Below the pieces are notes generated by a model. That model was not told where the DNA came from and did not search any database. It was given only the letters and a program-made list of their open reading frames with translations. A stretch of DNA of 12,783 nucleotides, from NCBI GenBank assembly GCA_017881985.1, contig JADGQH010000068.1, forward strand, positions 1 to 12,783. The letters are read 5' to 3'. The position numbers were made by a program, and so were the translations under genes. Position 1 is the first letter of the stretch, and every line of letters begins with the position of its first letter. Source of the stretch: Chloroflexota bacterium. Lineage in GTDB: Bacteria > Chloroflexota > Limnocylindria > Limnocylindrales > CSP1-4. Below, piece by piece: positions 1 to 6,797 of this stretch.

Positions 1-2057
1 TGCGCCGCGAGCGCATCCGCCTCGGCACCGTCGCCGGCAAGGCGCTGCGCAGCAAGGTAGTGGCTGGCAAGGCCGCCGGCGAGCTCGTCCGTTGCCAGGC
101 TTTCGAAGAAGCGAGCCGCGGCGAGGTGGCGGACCTTGCGGTCGCGCTTCGCGAGGGTGTTGTAGGCGACCTCGCGAATCAGCGCCTGGACGAAGCCGTA
201 CTGCCCGCGTTCGGGTGAGCGCGGGTCGACGTCGAGCGCCAGCAGCTCCCGCCGGACCAGGCCGCCGAGCCGCTTCTCGAGCTCGTCGGACGCCAGGCCG
301 GAGACCGCGGCGAGCCCGGCGACCGAGAAGCTCTGGCCCAGGACTGCGGCATCCTCGACCACCCCGCGGTCGGCAGGATCGAGGCCGTCGAGGCGCGCGG
401 CGATGAGCGCCGTCAGCGTCTCCGGGACGGCGAGATCGTCGAAGTCGCCGACCGGCTGGTAGGCATCGCCCTGGAGGACGAGCCGGCCCTGGGCGAGCAG
501 CATCCGGACGGTCTCGACCGCGTAGAGCGGGATGCCGTCGGCGCGCGCGACGATCGCGCGGGCCATCGTCGCCGGCAGGCCCGGCACGAGACCAGCGAGC
601 AGGCGCTCCATATCATCGGGCGGGAGTGGCTCGAGGGTGATCGAGGTGAACGAGCGCTTGCCGGCCCCCCAGCCCGGGCGGCGCTCGAGCAGCTCGGGTC
701 GGGCGAGCGTGATCACCATGATCGGGGAGCTTCGACTCCAGTCCATCAGGTGGTCGATGAAGTCGAGCAGGCCCGTGTCGGCGTGGTGCAGATCCTCGAA
801 GACCATGACCACCGGGGCCTCTGCCGCGAGGCGCTCGAAGAAGGTCCGCCAGGCCGCGAAGAGCTGGTCCGCACCGACGCCGGTCTCCAGGCCGAGCAGG
901 GCGAGGAGCGCCGATTCGATCCAGCGTGCCTCCACCTCGTCGGGCACGTGCGCGCGGACGATCCGGGCCACGCCTGCCCGCGTTGTCGCCTCGTCGTCGG
1001 TCTCGGCGAGGCCGGCGCGACCGCGGACCATCTCGCCGAGCGCCCAGAACGTGATCCCGTCACCGTAGGCGGGGCTCCGGCCCTCGTGCCACCAGACGGG
1101 GTCCAGCAGGCCGTCGAGGTACTTCAGGAACTCCCAGGCGAGGCGGGTCTTGCCGATGCCCCCGGGCCCGATGGCGCTGACGAGCCGCGACTTCCCCTCG
1201 CGCTCGGTGGCGTGGAAGAGGTCCTTGAGCTGGCGCAGCTCCTCGTCCCGCCCGACGAAGGGTGCCTCGAGCGACTCGCTCCGGTTGCGCCCGCGTCGCT
1301 CCGCGACCACCCGGACGGCTCGCCACGCCGGGACCGGCGCGGCCTTGCCCTTGAGGACCTGCTCGCCGGCCGGTTCGAACGTGATCGCGTCCGCCGCCGC
1401 TCGCTGCGTCGTCTCGCCGACGAGGACCACGCCCGGTGCCGCGGCGGACTGGAGCCGGGACGCGGTGTTGACGAGGTCGCCGGCGACCATGCCCTGGTTG
1501 GTGGCGCCGACGGTGACCGCCGCCTCGCCGGTCAGCACGCCGGCACGGGCCGCGATTCCCGGACCGAGGGAGCGGACCGCATCGACGACCTCGAGGGCGG
1601 CGCGGACGGCGCGCTCGGCATCATCCTCGCGGGTGATCGGCGCGCCCCACACGGCCATGACCGCATCGCCGATGAACTTCTCGACGGTCCCGCCGTGGCG
1701 AGCGATGACCTCGCGCGCCAGGTCGAAGTAGCGCGTCAGGACCTCGCGGACCTCCTCGGCGTCGCGCTCCGCGGCGAACGGGGTGAAGCCGACGAGGTCG
1801 GCGAACAGGACGGAGACGAGGCGGCGCTCGGCGACGGGTCCGCCTGTCGCCGGGCCGGGGGCGGCCGGCGTGCTCGCCCGCGGGGCGGCCGGACGCGCAG
1901 GCGCGAGGGCGAACGGCGTCCCGCACTCTGCGCAGAACTTGGCGCCCGGCGGGTTGACCGTTCCGCACGACGGGCAGCCAGCGGCCAGGCCCGTTCCGCA
2001 TTCCACGCAGAACTTGGCGCCGCCAGGATTCTCGGTGCCGCAGGCCAAACAGGTCAC
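1..2057 (-). CDS. Zinc-ribbon class III nucleotide cyclase fused to a large ATPase (3' end outside window)
   Basis: The protein probably makes cAMP and couples this to an ATPase sensor module in the cytoplasm. 685 residues are visible, and the frame is open to the left edge. Two CxxC...CxxC zinc ribbons come first (C3/C6/C17/C20 and C28/C31/C42/C45), then a Pro/Ala linker to about residue 75. The class III cyclase domain follows: FADLVGFT with metal-binding D87, EKFIGDAVMAVWGAP with K127 and D131, and a later GDLVNTASR segment with the Asn and Arg of the catalytic pair. All expected catalytic positions are therefore present, and Lys plus Asp favour ATP over GTP. An ATPase domain begins near residue 270 with Walker A GPGGIGKT (about 297-304) and a Walker B-like VVMVFEDLHHAD. 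The family is usually about 1,000-1,200 residues with C-terminal TPR-like repeats, which would lie outside. The GTG start is chosen because AGAGG lies about 10 bases upstream and the zinc ribbon begins at once. Confidence 0.9.
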   Translation of the reverse strand, partial: MTCLACGTENPGGAKFCVECGTGLAAGCPSCGTVNPPGAKFCAECGTPFALAPARPAAPRASTPAAPGPATGGPVAERRLVSVLFADLVGFTPFAAERDAEEVREVLTRYFDLAREVIARHGGTVEKFIGDAVMAVWGAPITREDDAERAVRAALEVVDAVRSLGPGIAARAGVLTGEAAVTVGATNQGMVAGDLVNTASRLQSAAAPGVVLVGETTQRAAADAITFEPAGEQVLKGKAAPVPAWRAVRVVAERRGRNRSESLEAPFVGRDEELRQLKDLFHATEREGKSRLVSAIGPGGIGKTRLAWEFLKYLDGLLDPVWWHEGRSPAYGDGITFWALGEMVRGRAGLAETDDEATTRAGVARIVRAHVPDEVEARWIESALLALLGLETGVGADQLFAAWRTFFERLAAEAPVVMVFEDLHHADTGLLDFIDHLMDWSRSSPIMVITLARPELLERRPGWGAGKRSFTSITLEPLPPDDMERLLAGLVPGLPATMARAIVARADGIPLYAVETVRMLLAQGRLVLQGDAYQPVGDFDDLAVPETLTALIAARLDGLDPADRGVVEDAAVLGQSFSVAGLAAVSGLASDELEKRLGGLVRRELLALDVDPRSPERGQYGFVQALIREVAYNTLAKRDRKVRHLAAARFFESLATDELAGGLASHYLAAQRLAGDGAEADALAA

Positions 2058-2187
2058 GTGGCGGCTGCCTCTCGGGTGCGGAGGTGGGCACGGTTGGGAA
2101 CGAGTGCTGAGGATACGACGGCCGCGTGGAGCGCGACCGCCGCGATCCGGCTACCTGCCCACGATTCCACCGGGAACGCGGCGGAAG
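2058..2187 (-). promoter_or_regulatory. Spacer between the two cyclase-like genes, weak -10 candidate
   Basis: This 130-bp gap separates the DUF2652 gene from the cyclase/ATPase gene on the same strand. Read on the minus strand it holds TATCCT (2110-2115), which matches the TANNNT pattern of a -10 box, but I see no good -35 partner. There is no clear terminator hairpin. The gap is long enough for a separate promoter, so the two genes may or may not share a transcript. Confidence 0.25.
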
Positions 2188-3381
2188 CTACGGCGAGCCG
2201 CCCGGAAGGCCCGGGGGGACCGGGACGAGGGCCGCGAGGACGCCATCCGCCGTGGGTGCCGGCAGCCCCGGCTCCTCGGCCTGCTCGGCAGCCCGGGCGG
2301 CCATCTCCGTGTCGAGCACGTCGGCCAGCCTGGGCATCCTGATGGCGAAGACGCCTCGGTAGACAGGCTCCAGGCCAGCCGTGATCGCCCGCTCCTTCGC
2401 CGTGACAGGTGCGGCGTACCGGAAGTGGATGGTCGTCCCGGCCGCGGAGGGTTCGAACTCGATCGTCTCGAGCATCCGCACCGGCTCGGACGGGGTCGTG
2501 TGCGTCCCGCGGTCGGTCAGGTAGTCGTACGGTCGCCAGTCGAGGATCTCCTCCACGACGCCCCCGTTGGCGCCGTGCGCGCAGTGATTCGTGGCTCCCA
2601 CGGTGCGCCGGCCGCCCGGGGCGTCGGCGAGCGAGACCCCCGTCACGCCGACCTGCCATGAGGGCCGCCGGGCGGCAGCCGTCACGAACTCCCAGGCGAG
2701 CTGGGGCGGGGCGGCCGTGGAAACGGAGAACGTCAGCCACGCCTGCGCCGGCGTGACGAACACGCGCTGGCGCGCCTCCTCCTCCTGCCAGCGCCGTTCG
2801 AGATCGTGGACCCACGTCGTGACGTCTCCGAGGTGCTCGTACGTCTCGGTGAGCGGCTGCATGCCGAGGGCCGCCGGTTCGATGGCCACCGCGTCGACGC
2901 TCGCCTGCGTCAGCAGGGCATACGCGCCGATCCCGAGCCGTTCCACGACCTCGTTCTTGAGGAGCCGATGGACGACGATGACGTCCGGCCCGAGCAGTTC
3001 CTCGCGACCGGCGATGCGGTGGCGCAGCGCCATCCCGTGGTGCACCACGAACTTGAGATTGAGGTCGGGGATTCGCACGCAGGCGTTGCACGTGCATGAC
3101 GTCGCCTGGCGGACGTCGCGACGGCGCCGGCGGAACCCGAAGTAGCAGCGTTCGATCGTATCGAGCAGGAGCGAGCCGTCGAGCTTGTCGGCGGGCGCGA
3201 AGACGAACGCGGCGTCGCCCTCGAGCTTCGCGAGCCGGAAGGTCGGGCGCAGGGCCGTGACGATCGTGCTGATGAGATCGGCCAGGATGTCCTGCGAGTG
3301 ATCGAGCTCGACGCCCGCGAGGTAGCTCGTGTAGCCGGAGATATCGGCGATCAGGAGACAGACGGGCTCGGGCTGGAGCAT
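2188..3381 (-). CDS. DUF2652 (cyclase-like) domain fused to an SRPBCC/START-like domain
   Basis: A 397-residue cytoplasmic protein of unproven function. Residues 7-150 match the DUF2652 pattern: LIADISGYTSYL with D13, a DHSQDILADLI segment, KLEGD with K52 and D56, and the family's CxCxxC cluster at C96/C98/C101. DUF2652 is related to class III nucleotide cyclases. The two metal-binding Asp positions and an Arg (R139 in VHRLLKN) are present, but the Asn four residues before that Arg is an Ile here, so catalysis may be altered or lost. Residues about 205-350 look like an SRPBCC (polyketide cyclase/START) ligand-binding fold (FSVSTAAPPQLAWEFVT, a basic/aromatic core, and RMLETIEFEP). The last 45 residues are a Pro/Ala-rich tail. 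ATG at 3381 follows GAGGGGGG by 4 bases. It lies directly upstream of, and on the same strand as, a true cyclase gene, which suggests linked signalling; a small molecule bound by the SRPBCC domain could be the input (inference). Confidence 0.85.
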   Translation of the reverse strand: MLQPEPVCLLIADISGYTSYLAGVELDHSQDILADLISTIVTALRPTFRLAKLEGDAAFVFAPADKLDGSLLLDTIERCYFGFRRRRRDVRQATSCTCNACVRIPDLNLKFVVHHGMALRHRIAGREELLGPDVIVVHRLLKNEVVERLGIGAYALLTQASVDAVAIEPAALGMQPLTETYEHLGDVTTWVHDLERRWQEEEARQRVFVTPAQAWLTFSVSTAAPPQLAWEFVTAAARRPSWQVGVTGVSLADAPGGRRTVGATNHCAHGANGGVVEEILDWRPYDYLTDRGTHTTPSEPVRMLETIEFEPSAAGTTIHFRYAAPVTAKERAITAGLEPVYRGVFAIRMPRLADVLDTEMAARAAEQAEEPGLPAPTADGVLAALVPVPPGLPGGSP

Positions 3382-3399
3382 GTGACCCCCCTCGGTCGA

Positions 3400-3405
3400 A
3401 TCATA
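3400..3405 (-). promoter_or_regulatory. Candidate -10 box of the DUF2652 gene
   Basis: On the minus strand TATGAT (five of six bases of TATAAT) lies about 19 bases upstream of the ATG at 3381, in otherwise GC-rich DNA. A start of transcription near 3393 would leave a very short leader that still contains the GAGGGGGG ribosome site. No convincing -35 hexamer is seen 16-18 bases upstream, so the call rests on the -10 alone. Confidence 0.35.
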
Positions 3406-3499
3406 TGGCCTCGCCCCTGGTCGCGTCGCCGACTGCCGATTCCGCTGTGACCGGGCACGACCGCGCTACTGCCCGCGTGGGCCCCCTGGGCGGCTGCGA

Positions 3500-4663
3500 T
3501 CAGGCGCCGATGGCGGCCGCGCCGACGAGTGCCGCCGGTCCAGATGGCTCCGGCCAGTGGCGGAGGCTTCCGCGCGCGAGTGCCTGCTCGAAGTACGACC
3601 CATTGGGCCGGATGCCGTCGAGGCCGCCGGCCGACACCAGGCGCTCCAGGAGCGGCGCCAGCTGCGATCCGTAGACGTGCATGCATGGCTCGGGCCGGAC
3701 GCCGGGCCACGAGTAGCAGGAAACCACGGTCCGCCGCTCGCTCGTCGGGATGCCGGGCGGCAGCGCGTCCCAGGCGGGATCGCCCGGCGCGAACTCCCAC
3801 TGGTCCAGGTTGCCCTGCGGGATGCCCTCGATGCCGCGCACGATCGGCGGGATGTTGTCGAGCAGGTAGGGGTCCACGGCGAGGTCGCAGATGACGGCGT
3901 GCCCGGGCAGGACGCCGATCCAGGCATTCGGCACCACCGGCACGGACGGGTCGCGCCGCGCGGTGGCGTCGACGAGGACGTCCGTGACCGCCAGGCGGCC
4001 CTTCAAGTAGCCCGCGTCGCTGGTGAGATTGCGGCCGACGGTGACCACCTCCACGCCCGGCAGCCCGGCCCGGCCGAAGGCGTCGTTTCGGGCGTCGTCG
4101 CCGTACTTCGTCGCGAACTCCACCGCGTGCCGGCCCACCCGCCCGGCGCCCAGGATCGTGACCTTGACCGTGGACCGGTGCGGGTTCAGCAGCGTGGGCC
4201 ACGTCCGCTCCAGCGCTGCGAACGCCGAGGAGACGCCGTTCCACGCGACGCTGCGCAGGTTCTCCACCAGCCGCCGGCCATCCTCGCTCCTGATGAGGTC
4301 GAGGCTCAGCGCGTCGATGCCGAGCTCGCGCAGCATCGCCACGCGCGCCGGCCGGGTGGAGAAGTGGAGCATCGACACGAGCACCGCGCCATGCCGGAGC
4401 AGCTCGTAGCGTCCTTCGGGCGCGCGCAGCACCACGACGACGTCCTGCCGGTAGCAGTGCTCCTCGTCCGTGATGTGCACGTGGGGCGACACCGTGCTGT
4501 AGTCCGTGTCGCTGTAGCCCATCCCGGAGCCGGTCCCGGTCTCGACGTAGACCTCGGCGCCGTTCGACGCCAGCAACCCGATCAGCGGCGGCAGGAAGTC
4601 GCGCCGCTCGCTGGCCTCCCTGTGCATCCGCGGGAACCCGACGGTGATGTGTCCAGCAAGCAT
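3500..4663 (-). CDS. Alanine dehydrogenase/transhydrogenase-family NAD(P)-dependent enzyme, copy 1
   Basis: A 387-residue protein with the two-domain plan of alanine dehydrogenase (AlaDh_PNT N- and C-terminal domains). The N-terminal half has TVGFPRMHREASERRDFLPP (Arg at 20-21 matching the substrate Arg of alanine dehydrogenase), GSGMGYSDTDY, VLRAPEGRYELL and MLHF with H100, the likely catalytic His. The Rossmann loop is ILGAGRVG (G172/G174/G177), and CDLAVDP carries D264, matching the active-site Asp. The lysine of the KxKEP motif in classical alanine dehydrogenases is an Arg here (R80), so the substrate probably differs from alanine. The C-terminus has a Cys-containing SCYSWPGV...CM motif shared with the divergent paralog. 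Length is normal for the family (about 360-390). ATG at 4663 has GGGAGG six bases upstream. The probable reaction is oxidoreduction of an amino or imino acid; the exact substrate is unknown. Confidence 0.85.
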   Translation of the reverse strand: MLAGHITVGFPRMHREASERRDFLPPLIGLLASNGAEVYVETGTGSGMGYSDTDYSTVSPHVHITDEEHCYRQDVVVVLRAPEGRYELLRHGAVLVSMLHFSTRPARVAMLRELGIDALSLDLIRSEDGRRLVENLRSVAWNGVSSAFAALERTWPTLLNPHRSTVKVTILGAGRVGRHAVEFATKYGDDARNDAFGRAGLPGVEVVTVGRNLTSDAGYLKGRLAVTDVLVDATARRDPSVPVVPNAWIGVLPGHAVICDLAVDPYLLDNIPPIVRGIEGIPQGNLDQWEFAPGDPAWDALPPGIPTSERRTVVSCYSWPGVRPEPCMHVYGSQLAPLLERLVSAGGLDGIRPNGSYFEQALARGSLRHWPEPSGPAALVGAAAIGA

Positions 4664-4851
4664 CCGAATCCTCCCGCCCGACGAGGCGACACAACGCCGT
4701 CCTGGTGAGGGTTGGGGCGGTCACCGCGAAGGGTCGGACGGCGGCCGGGCGCGAACAACTGCTGGCAAGCACGACCGGACGGTCCACTTGGCCCCAACGA
4801 TCGGCGACACGAGCAGCGCGCCGGCGCCTGCCGCGTCAACGATGGAGGCGG

Positions 4852-4883
4852 AAGGCCCACCGGGTAGCGGTCCTTCGGGCCTT
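4852..4883 (+). repeat. Hairpin with asymmetric bulge upstream of copy 2
   Basis: The arms AAGGCCC (4852-4858) and GGGCCTT (4877-4883) are perfect complements, and inside them ACCG and CGGT pair again around the loop GGTAG, leaving a five-base bulge (CCTTC) on one side. No T run follows, so a classic terminator is unlikely. It could be part of a structured 5' leader of the plus-strand dehydrogenase or a protein site. Confidence 0.4.
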
Positions 4884-4889
4884 GACGGA

Positions 4890-4903
4890 GCCGCCGCAGC
4901 GGC
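4890..4903 (+). repeat. Short GC hairpin, second of three
   Basis: GCCGC and GCGGC form a 5-bp stem with the tetraloop CGCA, seven bases after the previous hairpin. Short GC stems are common by chance in such DNA; it is listed because of its place in a series of three. Confidence 0.25.
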
Positions 4904-4930
4904 AGACTGTCGGTCCATTGCCGCGTCGAC

Positions 4931-4950
4931 GACCTCGCGGCCGCGAGATC
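4931..4950. promoter_or_regulatory. 20-bp near-perfect palindrome, candidate operator of dehydrogenase copy 2
   Basis: GACCTCGCGGCCGCGAGATC is palindromic at nine of ten base pairs, with a perfect 14-bp core (CTCGCGGCCGCGAG, 4934-4947). It ends 30 bases before the ATG at 4981, a usual place for an operator or for a leader hairpin. The repressor, if any, is not identified in this window. Confidence 0.4.
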
Positions 4951-4980
4951 ACCCAGGAAACCGGATGCGAGAGGCAGGAG

Positions 4981-6117
4981 ATGGCGAGCGACCGCGGGCT
5001 CACGATCGGCTTCCCCCGCATGTACAACGAGCCCGGCGAACGGCGAGCCTTCCTGCCACCGCTCATGGGCTTGCTCGCGAGCATGGAGTGCGACGTCTTC
5101 GTCGAGGCTGGGAGCGGGGCCGGCATGGGCTTTTCCGACGACGACTATCTGGCCGCGTCGCCACGCGTGCGCATCGTCGATGAAGCCACGGCGTACCGCC
5201 AGGACATCGTGGTGGTGCTGCGCGCGCCCGAAGGACGCTACGAGCTGCTCCGGCGTGGCGCGATCCTGCTCTCGATGCTCCACTTCACGACGCGGCCGGA
5301 ACGCGTCGAGATGCTGGGCCGCCTGGGCATCGAAGCCATCGCGATCGACATGGTCACCGGCGACGACGGACGACGCCTGGTCCAGAACCTGCGGGATGTC
5401 GCCCGCAACGGGCTGGCCGCGGCCTTCGACGCCCTCGAGCGGCGCTGGCCACCGCTGCTCTCGCCCATGCGTTCGCCGATCAGCGTCACGATCCTGGGCG
5501 CCGGCGGGGTCGGCAAGCACGCCATCGAGTGGGCCGCGAAGTGCGGCGACGAGGCGCGTAACGAGCGATTCGTCCGCGAGGGCCTGGCCGGGGTCGAGGT
5601 CGTGGTGGTCGAGCAGAACCTGTCGGGCGACGAAGCCTACTTCCGGCGCCGCCTGGCCCAGACCGACATCCTCGTCGATGCCACCGCGCGACGCGACACA
5701 TCGCGTCCCCTGTTTCCCAACGCCTGGCTTGGCATGTTGCCGGCGCACGCGATCGTGTGCGACCTGGCGGTCGATCCGTACCTGCTCGACGACGACCCTC
5801 CGGTCGTGCGCGGCATCGAGGGCATCCCCCAGGGCAACCTGGACCAGTGGGAATTCGGCCCGCAGGACGCGGCCTGGGACCGCCTGCCGCCCGGGATCCC
5901 GACCGCACAGCGACGAACCGTCGTCTCCTGCTACTCGTGGCCGGGCGTCCAGCCTGAGTCCTGCATGCAGGCCTACGGCGCGCAGGTGACCCCGCTCCTC
6001 AAGACGCTCATCTGGTACGGCGGGCTGCCGGCGATCGGACCGAACGGCTCGTTCCACGGGCGGGCACTCTGGCGCGGCAGCCTGCGTCACTGGCTGGGCG
6101 AGGACCCGATCGCCTGA
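4981..6117 (+). CDS. Alanine dehydrogenase/transhydrogenase-family NAD(P)-dependent enzyme, copy 2
   Basis: A 378-residue paralog of the divergent neighbour; more than half of the aligned positions are identical by eye, over the whole length. It keeps the same key sites: Arg at 21-22 in GERRAFLPP, R81 in VLRAPEGRYELL where classical alanine dehydrogenases have Lys, H101 in SMLHF, Rossmann loop ILGAGGVG (173-178), and D265 in CDLAVDPYLL. GIEGIPQGNLDQWEF and SCYSWPGVQPESCM near the C-terminus are shared almost unchanged. The frame is open upstream to 4705, but that 92-residue extension is Arg-rich and unlike the paralog; ATG at 4981 has AGAGG six bases before it and aligns with the start of copy 1. 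The two copies may form a hetero-oligomer or act on related substrates (inference). No signal peptide. Confidence 0.87.
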   Translation: MASDRGLTIGFPRMYNEPGERRAFLPPLMGLLASMECDVFVEAGSGAGMGFSDDDYLAASPRVRIVDEATAYRQDIVVVLRAPEGRYELLRRGAILLSMLHFTTRPERVEMLGRLGIEAIAIDMVTGDDGRRLVQNLRDVARNGLAAAFDALERRWPPLLSPMRSPISVTILGAGGVGKHAIEWAAKCGDEARNERFVREGLAGVEVVVVEQNLSGDEAYFRRRLAQTDILVDATARRDTSRPLFPNAWLGMLPAHAIVCDLAVDPYLLDDDPPVVRGIEGIPQGNLDQWEFGPQDAAWDRLPPGIPTAQRRTVVSCYSWPGVQPESCMQAYGAQVTPLLKTLIWYGGLPAIGPNGSFHGRALWRGSLRHWLGEDPIA

Positions 6118-6139
6118 CCTGGGCCGATTCCGCGGCGGC

Positions 6140-6166
6140 CGACGGGTACAATCGCGCCACCCGTCG
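6140..6166. promoter_or_regulatory. Inverted repeat enclosing a TACAAT -10-like box
   Basis: CGACGGGT (6140-6147) and ACCCGTCG (6159-6166) are perfect 8-bp inverted copies separated by 11 bases; three more pairs outside them match after one mismatch (6136-6170 overall). TACAAT (6147-6152), close to the -10 consensus, begins in the left arm. It lies about 20 bases after the dehydrogenase stop and about 113 bases before the GTG of the membrane protein. It may be an operator over that gene's promoter or a terminator of the dehydrogenase; the lack of a T run favours the first. Confidence 0.45.
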
Positions 6167-6278
6167 ACCGGGATGTTCAGGGGGAGAGGTCCCGGGCGCC
6201 ACGGCTTCCGGCAGTCTCGACCCGCTCGTCGTTCGGGTCCCGGTCGCTGGCGTCCCGCGAGCCAGGAGTCATCGAATC

Positions 6279-6740
6279 GTGCGAGCCGTGACCATTCCCA
6301 AGAATCACCTGATGCTCATCGCCGGCCTGGTCTGGTGCGCGGCGGGCGCCATGGTGTGCATGATCGGGCTGCCGCTGGAGCTTGGGCTGGCGCCCTCGCA
6401 CCTGGTCCTGCTGCCGCTCGCGGTGGCGATCTTCCTCGCGTTCTACTTCTTCGTCTTCTCCCGACTCGTGCGGAAGCACGCGGGTCGAATCCGCGCGCGA
6501 GCGGAGGACCGGCTCCCCTTCTGGCATTTCTTCAACGCCTCGTCCTGGGCGGTGATGGCGGTGATGATGGGCGGCGGCATCACGCTCCGCCTTTCGCACC
6601 TGATGCCGGACTGGATGATCGCGTTCTTCTACAGCGGGCTCGGCGTGGCGCTCTTCCTGTGTGGGGTTCGCTTCCTGGGCGTCTTCGCGCGCAAGGACGT
6701 CCTGGCCCTCGCACCCGAGCGGCTCAACTCCGACCCCTGA
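6279..6740 (+). CDS. Orphan four-helix membrane protein
   Basis: A 153-residue integral membrane protein that I do not recognise. Four hydrophobic segments are visible: about 11-33, 40-62, 84-106 and 110-133. A basic cytoplasmic-type loop (RLVRKHAGRIRARAEDR, about 60-76) joins helices 2 and 3. It is followed by a distinctive FWHFFNASSWAVMAVMMGGG stretch with His, Asn and many Met residues at the start of helix 3. There is no cleavable signal peptide. The GTG at 6279 is preferred because AGGAG lies ten bases upstream; a second GTG at 6288 would be too far from it. It is convergent with the sugar kinase gene (57-bp gap). The compact four-helix plan suggests a small transporter or accessory membrane protein, but no function can be assigned. 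Confidence 0.75.
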   Translation: MRAVTIPKNHLMLIAGLVWCAAGAMVCMIGLPLELGLAPSHLVLLPLAVAIFLAFYFFVFSRLVRKHAGRIRARAEDRLPFWHFFNASSWAVMAVMMGGGITLRLSHLMPDWMIAFFYSGLGVALFLCGVRFLGVFARKDVLALAPERLNSDP

Positions 6741-6797
6741 CCGCACGCGCGCCGCAGCGACGTTCCCCGGCCCGAGATGTTCGTCATCCCAGCCGAC

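Larger units (their letters stand above)
4664..4980. promoter_or_regulatory. Divergent 317-bp spacer between the two dehydrogenase paralogs
   Basis: No protein-coding gene is supported here; the open frame leading into copy 2 is Arg-rich and lacks family similarity. The left end holds the GGGAGG ribosome site of copy 1 (minus strand), and the right end holds AGAGG six bases before the ATG of copy 2. Between them three inverted repeats follow one another at 4852-4883, 4890-4903 and 4931-4950, all closer to copy 2. It must contain the promoters of both genes, but I cannot identify convincing -35/-10 pairs. Confidence 0.5.

Noticed and set aside
750..2342. A 530-codon plus-strand open frame
   Set aside because: It is antisense to the cyclase/ATPase, whose frame contains zinc ribbons, cyclase motifs and Walker A in order. 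The plus-strand product has no recognisable motif.
4705..4980. N-terminal extension of dehydrogenase copy 2
   Set aside because: The extra 92 residues are Arg/Pro-rich, unlike copy 1, and the ATG at 4981 has a good ribosome site and aligns with the start of copy 1.
4582..6090. A 502-codon minus-strand open frame opposite dehydrogenase copy 2
   Set aside because: It is a composition shadow of copy 2; the plus strand carries the conserved family motifs.
6741..6797. Terminator between the convergent membrane protein and kinase genes
   Set aside because: I see no stable hairpin with a T run in this 57-bp gap on either strand.
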